Position numbers and translations under genes: made by a program. Below are positions 15,844 to 23,050 of a stretch of 38,962 nt of DNA, one piece after another. Numbering within the stretch: position 1 is the first letter of the stretch; every line of letters starts with the position of its first letter. The stretch is from an uncultured Acidimicrobiales bacterium (GTDB lineage: Bacteria; Actinomycetota; Acidimicrobiia; Acidimicrobiales; SZUA-35), in assembly GCA_937925335.1 (NCBI GenBank), contig CALEWY010000017.1, positions 1-38,962 of the forward strand, in the 5' to 3' direction. The notes under the pieces are model-generated. The model was given only the letters and a program-made list of their open reading frames with translations, was not told where the DNA came from and did not search any database.

Positions 15844-17337
15844 TCATTCAGGAGACGACGAGATGTCGTCTCCACTGCTCTGCTGATTGCTGTGCTGTGC
15901 TTCAGTGCCCTGCTGGTTACCGGCCTGCTGGTTACCAGCCTGCTGGTCTCGATCGGTGACATCTCGAGGCAAGTAGATCTCCACCTCGGTGCCGTCGCCC
16001 GGTTCGGAGAAGATCGTCACCGTGCCACCGATCCGTTCCATCCTGGCCTGGATCGACTCTCGAACACCACGACGGTCCGGGGCGATCGTCGTCGGGTCGA
16101 ATCCCTTGCCTGTGTCACGGACGAAGATCTCGATCTGGTTGTCCTTCACCTCGACGAAGAGGTCGATTTGATCGGCTTCGGCGTGTTTGGCGGCGTTGAC
16201 GACGGCCTCGCGAGCAGCCGCCAGTGCTTCCTCGATGTCGTCGTCGACGAGACAGTCACCAACGGCAACGATCTCGACCGGTGTTTGGTAGAGCTCTTCG
16301 ATGTCGGTGGCCATGTGATCGAGTCGGCCTCGAACGCTCTCGCCATCGCGAGACACTCGGTTCGGGTCGAGCCAGTTGCGGAGCTCACGCTCTTGGCGCC
16401 TGGCGAGGCCGGCCATCCGTGCAGGATCGCCAGCGCTCTTCTGGATGAGGGCAAGCGTCTGAAGGACCGAGTCGTGCAGATGAGCAGCGACGACTGCACG
16501 CTCTTCACTTCGAGCACGCGCCTGGCGTTCGGCATCGAGTTCGGTCAGCGTGCGCCACCACCACGGCGATGCGCCGACAACGACGAGCAGTGCGATGACG
16601 ATCAGGGCGATCGAAACGAACGAGCCACTTCCATCCTGGATCGATGCCGACAGAAGACCGGCGCCGCCTGCGGTGATCGCAAACCCGCCGAGCAACATGA
16701 TGTAGCCCCGACGGCCAACACTTCGTGTGGTCGATCGGCGCGATGCCTGGCGCCACACGACCAACATGCCGATGCCGATCACCGCGGCGGACCATGCAAG
16801 ATCGCCGCTGACGCCACTCATGTTGGAGAAGGCTGACGCAAAGCCGGCGACGCACAGAGCAAAGCCGAGGAATCGAGAACGACCAGTTGCGCCTTTTGCC
16901 GACGGCGGACCGGTTGGGCCATGACCGCGATACGCGGCATAGGAGAGCCCGCCCCACGCAAGGGCGTAGAGCAGCGCTCCCCAACCCCCGATGGCAAAGA
17001 GGATCACAAACGAGATCCGCACCCAGAGCGCATCGAGCCCGAGCTCGTTTCCGATGCCGGACGCCACACCACCGACGATCCGGTTCTCTGAGTCGAGCGC
17101 AGGCATTTGCCAGAACTTGTGCGAACCGTCTGCTCCAACCTGCGCTCGCCGGCCGGCACCGTTCTGGTCAGGACCGCGAGGGTCAGCAGGCGGTGCGGTC
17201 GGCGCATCGTGACTCGGCGCACCATCGTGATCACCCGCAGAAGCAGCGCCGTTCGAAGCGGCATCACTCGAGACACCGCCGTTTGATGCGGTGCGAAGAC
17301 GGGGATCCGTCGGCGGAGGAAGGGTGGGATCAGTCAT
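15844..17337 (-). CDS. PspC-domain sensor histidine kinase (LiaS-like)
   Basis: A 497-residue kinase. A disordered Pro/Ala-rich N terminus (about 1-70) precedes a PspC domain (about 75-135, IVGGVASGIGNELGLDALWVRISFVILF), then several membrane segments (about 155-260). The dimerisation helix AAHLHDSVLQTLALIQ carries the probable phospho-accepting His288, and the ATPase domain shows EAVVNAAKHA and DTGKGFD. The tail ends in QQAGNQQAGN repeats encoded by a 15-base tandem repeat. This HisKA_3 type pairs with NarL-family regulators such as the one directly downstream. ATG 17337 is preferred; a GTG at 17349 is possible. A PspC input domain suggests sensing of membrane stress. Confidence 0.94.
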   Translation of the reverse strand: MTDPTLPPPTDPRLRTASNGGVSSDAASNGAASAGDHDGAPSHDAPTAPPADPRGPDQNGAGRRAQVGADGSHKFWQMPALDSENRIVGGVASGIGNELGLDALWVRISFVILFAIGGWGALLYALAWGGLSYAAYRGHGPTGPPSAKGATGRSRFLGFALCVAGFASAFSNMSGVSGDLAWSAAVIGIGMLVVWRQASRRSTTRSVGRRGYIMLLGGFAITAGGAGLLSASIQDGSGSFVSIALIVIALLVVVGASPWWWRTLTELDAERQARARSEERAVVAAHLHDSVLQTLALIQKSAGDPARMAGLARRQERELRNWLDPNRVSRDGESVRGRLDHMATDIEELYQTPVEIVAVGDCLVDDDIEEALAAAREAVVNAAKHAEADQIDLFVEVKDNQIEIFVRDTGKGFDPTTIAPDRRGVRESIQARMERIGGTVTIFSEPGDGTEVEIYLPRDVTDRDQQAGNQQAGNQQGTEAQHSNQQSSGDDISSSPE

Positions 17338-17453
17338 AGGGAGACGCACACGACACGGCTGCCTCGCTCACAATCCCGCCGAATAGAGACGGAAAAGCGA
17401 CCGTTGGACACATGGCGTGACCGACATCGTCGCGCAGTGTCAGCCCTCAACCC

Positions 17454-17493
17454 ATCAGGGACGACCCTGAGAGGACCCTGAGGGCTTTCAGGT
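17454..17493. promoter_or_regulatory. Four-heptamer operator upstream of pspC-liaF
   Basis: ATCAGGG (17454), CCCTGAG (17465), CCCTGAG (17476) and TTCAGGT (17487) are each separated by four bases, the same 11-base period as at 15094-15133. TCAGGG-ACGA-CCCTGA is itself an inverted pair. It lies in the 212-base divergent gap between the kinase gene and the PspC-LiaF gene, so it could control both directions. Confidence 0.75.
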
Positions 17494-17549
17494 GAGGATC
17501 ATGGACGTCCCGGATACGACGGTGCGATCATCGGACCGACCATACGACT

Positions 17550-18926
17550 ATGACCGAACCACCCCCCACACCTCCCCAAACACCCAACAACCCTGGTGAG
17601 ATCCGAATGCTCCGTCGCGACCCTGACGGTCCGGTGGGTGGCGTGGCGACTGGAATCGCGAACTACTTCGAGATCGATCCCGTCATCATCCAGGTCGGCG
17701 TGGTCTGCCTTGGCATTGCGAGCCTCGGTGCCGGCTCGTTTGCGTATCTGGCTGCGTGGGTGCTGATCCCCGAGCGCGACACGAGCTCGAGCACCGCACG
17801 CTTCGCAATCAAGGATTCGATTTCGACGAGTTCGATCGTGGCCCTCATGGTGGCCGGGCTCGTCATCGCCGGAGTGATCGGCGACCAGTCAACCTCGCTG
17901 ATCGTTCCCGGCATCCTCGTCGCCGGCGGCTTCTACTTCTTGAACCAACGGTCGGCTGAGCACGCAGCGTTCGTACAGCCCCCACCCGCTCCCCGCACAC
18001 CACCACCGCCAACCGCAGCGGCGAGTGCCGACCCGTACGGCTGGGCCGTCCCTCGAGTCGACGGTCAAACGCTGACCACGCCGCAGCCTCCGAAGCAGGA
18101 GAAGGAGATTCCGGAACCCGAGCCAGACCTCCCCGCTGCTCCGACTCCCCCGATCACCGCTGTCACCCTCGGCATCGTCGCCGGTGCGATCGCGCTGCTC
18201 GCTCTGCTCAACGGGCTGTTCAACATCGGTCTCGGCGCGGCGGTCTTCATCGGTATGGCGATCACCATCATCGGTGGCGGCATGGTCGTCGCCTCGGTCG
18301 TCGGCCGAGCTCGCGCTCTCATCCCACTCGGGCTTCTCAGCGTCTTCACGCTGATCGCATCACCCATCGTCGATGCCGGCTTGAGCGGCGGCTTCGGGCC
18401 ACGTGAGATCACGGTTCGAAACGAATCGGCGCTTCAAAGCGAGTACACGCTCGGTGCCGGCTACTTCGAGCTTGACCTTCGGCCGCTGACGCTGACCGAG
18501 AACCGGACGGTCACGATCGATGTTGGTGCCGGTGCTGCTGAGATTCGGGTTCCGAGTGACATGAACGTCGAGATCATCGCCACGAACGATGCGGGCTATG
18601 TCGGCGTCGTCGCACCCGCGGTCCCTGGCGAAGCGATCGTGGCTGGCGAAGGCGTCGACCCCATCGAACCAGTTGACCCGATCGACCCGATCGACGGAAC
18701 CGACTTCGACGAGTCATTCGAGGACGGGTTCGACGAGGAGCCGAACTTCTCGATCGAAACCGACACCGTGACGGTCGAGATTCCGCCTCGATCCGGCCTC
18801 ACCTGGACGAGCGAGGAGATCGCTGGCACCGACAATGACTATCGGTGGTCACAGGTCGTGAACGACGGCCCAACGCTCACCCTCATCGTCAACGTGAGTT
18901 ACGGAGCCTTGGAGATCACCCGATGA
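17550..18926 (+). CDS. PspC-LiaF-like membrane protein
   Basis: A 458-residue protein. Residues about 16-77 are a PspC domain (MLRRDPDGPVGGVATGIANYFEIDPVIIQ in overlapping parts, ending in AAWVLIP). Two further membrane segments (about 95-130) lead to a Pro-rich linker, then three membrane segments (about 205-280), then an extracytoplasmic beta-rich domain (about 290-458) that ends VNVSYGALEITR, in the manner of the LiaF/DUF2154 'cell wall-active antibiotics response' domain. An acidic insert (EPVDPIDPIDGTDFDES) interrupts that domain. In Firmicutes LiaF restrains the LiaS kinase; the same role next to a PspC-kinase is a reasonable inference. The following small membrane protein overlaps its stop. 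Confidence 0.92.
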   Translation: MTEPPPTPPQTPNNPGEIRMLRRDPDGPVGGVATGIANYFEIDPVIIQVGVVCLGIASLGAGSFAYLAAWVLIPERDTSSSTARFAIKDSISTSSIVALMVAGLVIAGVIGDQSTSLIVPGILVAGGFYFLNQRSAEHAAFVQPPPAPRTPPPPTAAASADPYGWAVPRVDGQTLTTPQPPKQEKEIPEPEPDLPAAPTPPITAVTLGIVAGAIALLALLNGLFNIGLGAAVFIGMAITIIGGGMVVASVVGRARALIPLGLLSVFTLIASPIVDAGLSGGFGPREITVRNESALQSEYTLGAGYFELDLRPLTLTENRTVTIDVGAGAAEIRVPSDMNVEIIATNDAGYVGVVAPAVPGEAIVAGEGVDPIEPVDPIDPIDGTDFDESFEDGFDEEPNFSIETDTVTVEIPPRSGLTWTSEEIAGTDNDYRWSQVVNDGPTLTLIVNVSYGALEITR

Positions 18927-19354
18927 TCACGCCGACCGCACCAGCGCACGACTTTTCAGCCATCCTCTCCAACGGAACGACAGCGAACGACCCAGCCATG
19001 AACAGCAGCACGAACAGCACAGCCGCAACAACCCGGGAGTCACGCCGAGCAAACAAGCCCCGCTTCAAGTCAGGACAGCTCATGTTCGGACTCGGGCTCA
19101 TCGCCATCGGCGTCACGGCGTTCGTCGTGTCGGCAACCGGTGCCTCGATCAGCACCACACTCTCGGCCGTCGTCCTCATCGAGGTCGGCGTCGTGTTCTA
19201 CCTCGTGCGACGCAACCGCAAGCTGCTCAACGCCATGATCGCTGCGGCGACACCGGTCGAAACCCTGACGGGTGACGCTGCGGGCCCCGATCCCGAATTG
19301 GTGCAGGCGGCGATGGCCGAGTTGGACGAGATAGACGTGACCGAACGACCGTGA
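18923..19354 (+). CDS. Small two-pass membrane protein of the pspC operon
   Basis: A 143-residue protein whose ATG at 18923 overlaps the preceding stop (ATGA). About 50 residues of Ser/Thr/Asn-rich N terminus and a basic patch (ESRRANKPRFK) come before two membrane helices (LMFGLGLIAIGVTAFVV and LSAVVLIEVGVVFYLV), then RRNRKLL and an acidic cytoplasmic tail (about 95-143). Positive charges on both outer sides of the helix pair suggest that both ends are cytoplasmic. The family is not recognised. Coupling to PspC-LiaF implies a role in the same envelope-stress circuit. Confidence 0.82.
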   Translation: MITPTAPAHDFSAILSNGTTANDPAMNSSTNSTAATTRESRRANKPRFKSGQLMFGLGLIAIGVTAFVVSATGASISTTLSAVVLIEVGVVFYLVRRNRKLLNAMIAAATPVETLTGDAAGPDPELVQAAMAELDEIDVTERP

Positions 19355-19373
19355 TGACGTGCGGTTGGTCGCC

Positions 19374-19416
19374 AACCTGCGTACATCGAGGTCTGACCCC
19401 AACGGTTACGCAGGTT
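19374..19416. terminator. Long inverted repeat after the pspC operon
   Basis: AACCTGCGTA (19374-19383) and TACGCAGGTT (19407-19416) are perfect 10-base arms around a 23-base loop, flanked by GCC and CGGC that could extend the stem with one bulge. It lies between the stop at 19354 and the start at 19458, so it may be the operon's terminator or an operator for the next gene. Confidence 0.5.
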
Positions 19417-19457
19417 CGGCCTTCGTGATGATGGCTGCGGTCGGCTAAAACTGTCCG

Positions 19458-20577
19458 ATGTTCGACCGAGCAGGGTTTGAAGCCGCCGTCGCCAATGCTG
19501 GGCAACGCTCATCTGAGATCGAGGCGAACGGCACCCTGCCGACCGACCTCGTCGATGGCTTGGTCGACACCGGTGTCTTCCGACTTTGGGTTCCAACCCA
19601 TCTCGGCGGTAGCGAGGCTGACGTCGTCACCGTGCTCGACGCAATCGAAGAGGCTGCGTACCACGACGGTTCGACCGGCTGGTGCGTGATGATCGGCTGC
19701 ACCACGTCACTCAACTCGGGCTTCTTGCCAGAGCCGTTCGGCAAGGAGATCTACGGTGATCCTCGAGCGGTCACCGGCGGGTTTGGCATGCCAGCCGGGG
19801 TTGGCACCGTCGTCGAGGGTGGCATCAGCGTTTCGGGCACCTGGGCGTGGGGATCAGGCGCCAAACACTGCACCTGGATCGGCGGCGGGGTTCGTATCCC
19901 CGAGACCAAACAGGCGCCGTTCGTCTACTTCGACCCCGCTGATGTCGAGTTCGCGAACAACTGGCAGGTCAGCGGCATGAAAGGCACCGGCTCGGGTGAC
20001 TACACCGTGACCAACGCCTTCGTGCCAGATGGTCGTTGGGTGAACTTCGCGGCGCAGGCCGAACCAACGAGCGACTCACCGCTCTACCGATTTCTCCTTC
20101 CTGGGAGCCCTCGGGCTGGGAGTCGCCTCGGTCACCGTTGGCCTTGCTCGACGGGCGATCGACGAGTTGGTCGCTCTTGGCGAGAAGAAGCCTGCTGGCA
20201 GCTCAAAGGGCCTCGCCGAGCGCGCACCGGTGCAGCTTCAGCTGGCCGAAGCCGAAGCCTCGATGCGCTCTGCACGAGCCTTCATTCGCGAGATCGTCGA
20301 GGAGTCGTGGACAACGGCTGCAGCCGACGGAGCGGTCACCGATGAGCAGAAGCGTTCGCTTCGACTGGCAGCCAACCACGCCGCCGCACAGTGCGCCCAT
20401 GCGGTCGACCTTTGCTACCACGCAGCCGGCGGAACGGCCGTGTACGAAACGTCTCCGATGCAGCGAGTGTTCCGAGATGTTCACGTCGCCACTCAACACG
20501 GCATGATCGCCGGCCGCGTGATGGAGCCGCTCGGCCGCATGAAGTTTGGGCTGCCAACCAGCACCGCTCAGTTCTAG
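19458..20577 (+). pseudogene. Acyl-CoA dehydrogenase-like flavin monooxygenase (HsaA-like), frameshifted
   Basis: Two frames together make one roughly 372-residue protein. The first (19458 to about 20091) reads DGSTGWCVMIG, SGTWAWGSGAKHC and GMKGTGSGDY, the flavin-contact pattern of the HsaA-type branch of the acyl-CoA dehydrogenase fold, which hydroxylates aromatic rings with a partner reductase. At CCGATTTCTCC (about 20088-20098) the frame breaks: removing one T continues as FSFLGALGLGVASVTVGLARRAIDEL in overlapping segments and then runs to the stop at 20577. The read-through frame instead gives Arg/Pro-rich nonsense. A one-base insertion, real or a sequencing error, is the simplest reading; both halves otherwise look unharmed, so decay would be recent. 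Confidence 0.82.
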
Positions 20578-20591
20578 GTCGAGAGCTCCGC

Positions 20592-21701
20592 ATGGATTTC
20601 GATCTCCCGTCCGATGACGATCCGCGCCGAGTCGCCATCAGGGCATGGCTCGCCGACCACGGCAACCCGACGCGCGCTGATTTGGCGACCGCTGGATTCA
20701 TCGCCCCGCACTGGCCACGCCCCTGGGGCCTCGATGCCGACCCAGAACATCAGCTGATCCTCGATCAGGAACTGCAGGCGGCCGGCATCGACCCGATCGG
20801 CGCATCGATCGCGGTGGGATGGGCGGGCCCAACAATTCTGGCCGGTGGCACGCCAGAGCAACAGCAACGGTGGTTGCCGTCGATCCTCGACGGCTCAGAG
20901 GAATGGTCACAGCTGTTCTCCGAGCCCGACTCCGGCTCCGATCTTGCATCACTGCGCACGACGGCGGTGCGAGATGGTGATGTCTACGTCGTGAACGGTC
21001 AGAAGATCTGGAGCACCTGGGCCAATCGCTCGAAGTGGGGAATCCTGATCGCCCGGACCGACCCCGACGCACCGAAGCACAAGGGCATCTCATACTTCGT
21101 CGTCGAGATGGACACTCCAGGCATCGAGGTTCGTCCGATCATCGAGATGACCGGCGGCAACCACTTCAACGAGACGTGGTTCACCAACGTCGAGATCCCG
21201 GTGAGCCATCGCATCGGCGATGAGAACGATGGCTGGCGGCTTGCCCGAGTCACACTCGGCAACGAGCGACTGTCGCTTTCCGAGGGAGGCGTCATTTGGG
21301 GCATGGGCCCGAGCAGCGATGACTTCTTCGGAGATCTGACCGGTGTGAACGATCCGCTTCTTCGCCAAACCGCAGCGAGTGTGAAGACCGACGCCGTTCT
21401 GATCGAGCTGCTCGGCAAGCGCATGATGTCGATGGCGATGGGTGGTCGAGATCCAGGGCCGTTTGCATCGATTCGAAAATCGCTCGCTGACGAACACGGT
21501 CAGCACATCACGTCGCTCATGAAGGATCTCGGCGGGCCATCTGCCATGCTCGGCACACAGGACGAACACACCGAGGAATCCGACGAGTGGCATTGGGCCT
21601 ATCTCTTCAGTCGGGCCTTGACTATTGGAGGGGGAACGAGTGAGGTGCAGCGCAACATTATTGGGGAACGGCTGCTCGGGTTGCCGAGAGAACCGACATG
21701 A
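20592..21701 (+). CDS. Acyl-CoA dehydrogenase
   Basis: A 369-residue flavoenzyme that introduces the alpha,beta double bond into an acyl-CoA. Seen are the FAD-contact segment LFSEPDSGSDLASLRTTA, the VNGQKIWSTWA strand, and the C-terminal GGGTSEVQRNIIGERLLGLPRE. The ATG at 20592 follows GAGAG and lies 14 bases after the upstream pseudogene's stop, so the two were probably one transcript. Acyl chain preference cannot be read from the sequence; actinobacterial relatives often act in lipid, sterol or aromatic side-chain breakdown, which fits the HsaA-like neighbour. Its stop overlaps the ATG of the next gene. Confidence 0.93.
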   Translation: MDFDLPSDDDPRRVAIRAWLADHGNPTRADLATAGFIAPHWPRPWGLDADPEHQLILDQELQAAGIDPIGASIAVGWAGPTILAGGTPEQQQRWLPSILDGSEEWSQLFSEPDSGSDLASLRTTAVRDGDVYVVNGQKIWSTWANRSKWGILIARTDPDAPKHKGISYFVVEMDTPGIEVRPIIEMTGGNHFNETWFTNVEIPVSHRIGDENDGWRLARVTLGNERLSLSEGGVIWGMGPSSDDFFGDLTGVNDPLLRQTAASVKTDAVLIELLGKRMMSMAMGGRDPGPFASIRKSLADEHGQHITSLMKDLGGPSAMLGTQDEHTEESDEWHWAYLFSRALTIGGGTSEVQRNIIGERLLGLPREPT

Positions 21702-22291
21702 GTGACGCGATCAACAACCCCGCCGAGGGCGACCCGGACAAGCGTGAGGAAGCGCCAGACATCCGCATCCGCCGCTTCTTCATTACCGACGATGACGAGC
21801 TGACATCCGCCGTCCGCGACTCGCTCGACATCCTCTCGCCGTGGATGCCGTGGGCCACGCCTGACTTCTCTCGAACCGACGCTTCTGACTTCATCAACGG
21901 CTCCAACGGGACGAACCGGCTCGACCTTGCAATTCTCGATGAGAACGACGAGCTCATCGGTGTCGCCGGAGTCAACCAGATCGATGTGACCAATCGGGTT
22001 GGCAACCTGGGCTACTGGGTCCGAGCTGACCGAACCCGCCAAGGTGTGGCGTCAGCCGCTGCTCGACTTGCTGCGAAACGAGCGGTGGAAGAGCGAAACC
22101 TCAATCGCTTCCAGATCACGATGTCGGTCGACAACGAGCCGAGCCGTCGAACCGCCGAACGACTCGGCGCAACGTTCGAGGGCATCGCCCGCAACGCGCT
22201 GCTGCTGCACAATCGATTCCACGATGCCCGCGTGTACTCCCTCATGGCCTCCGAGCTCGACCAGATCCCACAGCCGCCCGTCCGACCATGA
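21698..22291 (+). CDS. GNAT acetyltransferase, RimJ/RimL type
   Basis: A 197-residue N-acetyltransferase. About 25 residues of charged leader precede IRRFFITDDDEL; the core shows LAILDENDELIGVAGVNQID, LGYWVRADRTRQGVASAAARLAA in overlapping parts (acetyl-CoA binding region) and NRFQITMSVDNEPSRRTAERLGATFEG, the RimJ/RimL pattern. The acceptor may be a ribosomal protein N terminus, another protein or a small amine. ATGA overlaps occur at both ends (start with the acyl-CoA dehydrogenase stop, stop with the next GNAT start), so the three genes are translated together. Confidence 0.9.
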   Translation: MSDAINNPAEGDPDKREEAPDIRIRRFFITDDDELTSAVRDSLDILSPWMPWATPDFSRTDASDFINGSNGTNRLDLAILDENDELIGVAGVNQIDVTNRVGNLGYWVRADRTRQGVASAAARLAAKRAVEERNLNRFQITMSVDNEPSRRTAERLGATFEGIARNALLLHNRFHDARVYSLMASELDQIPQPPVRP

Positions 22292-22995
22292 CCGATTCCG
22301 GACCGAGCGCCGACGCGCTGATTCAGGCGCTCGATGCGTGGATCGGCCAGTGGCCGCCTCCGACGGACGGGGTCACCGTCATCGGCTCGACCGACCGTGA
22401 ACAACCCGGCTGGGACGGTTCGATTCGAGCCCTGGTCGGCGTCACGACGCCACATGTCGGGTCGATCATCGCCGTGCCACCAGGCCTGGTCGACCAGGTT
22501 CGATCACTCGGGTCGACGATCGACGAGATCGGGCCCGGCATCGCCGAGGTGCTCGGCCAACCGGAAGCGACATTTGGTGCCGGTGTCTTTCGGACGACAA
22601 GCCAGCCCCTCCGGCCGGCCACCGTCAACGGCAACGCAGATCCGGGTGTCTGGGTGGCTCGCAGCGACCCGCGCGTGCCCGAGTGGCTCCACCCGTTCAA
22701 CGGTGATGTGCTCGTTGCGTTCGAGCCTGGCTCCGACGGCGCACCTGAGGTTGCGGCCGGGATTGGCGTGAAGAAACACAACGACTGGGCTCACGAGATC
22801 GCTGTTGTCACCGAGGAGGCACATCGAGGCAAGGGCCTCGCCAAAGCGCTCGTGGGCCAGGCGGCGCAGCGGATCCTCGACGATGGGGCCGTGCCGATCT
22901 ACCTGCACGGCGAGGACAACATCGCGTCGGCCAAGACCGCCGACGCCTGCGGCTTCTTTGACGAGGGCTGGCGGATCCTCGGCCTCTTCTCCTAG
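22288..22995 (+). CDS. GNAT acetyltransferase with N-terminal extra domain
   Basis: A 235-residue protein. The C-terminal half (about 150-235) is a GNAT fold: GIGVKKHNDWAHEIAVVTEE, then the acetyl-CoA loop HRGKGLAKALVGQAAQRI and YLHGEDNIASAKTADACGFF. The first 130 residues form an unrecognised alpha-beta region that includes the segment TTPHVGSIIAVPPGLVDQV; two-part GNATs of this layout occur in actinobacteria. The acceptor is unknown. Its ATG overlaps the preceding GNAT stop. Confidence 0.85.
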   Translation: MTDSGPSADALIQALDAWIGQWPPPTDGVTVIGSTDREQPGWDGSIRALVGVTTPHVGSIIAVPPGLVDQVRSLGSTIDEIGPGIAEVLGQPEATFGAGVFRTTSQPLRPATVNGNADPGVWVARSDPRVPEWLHPFNGDVLVAFEPGSDGAPEVAAGIGVKKHNDWAHEIAVVTEEAHRGKGLAKALVGQAAQRILDDGAVPIYLHGEDNIASAKTADACGFFDEGWRILGLFS

Positions 22996-23050
22996 CCGCG
23001 CTCGCCATTCCCCCGCCTGCGCATGATCCACCACACGACTCGGAGCTCCT

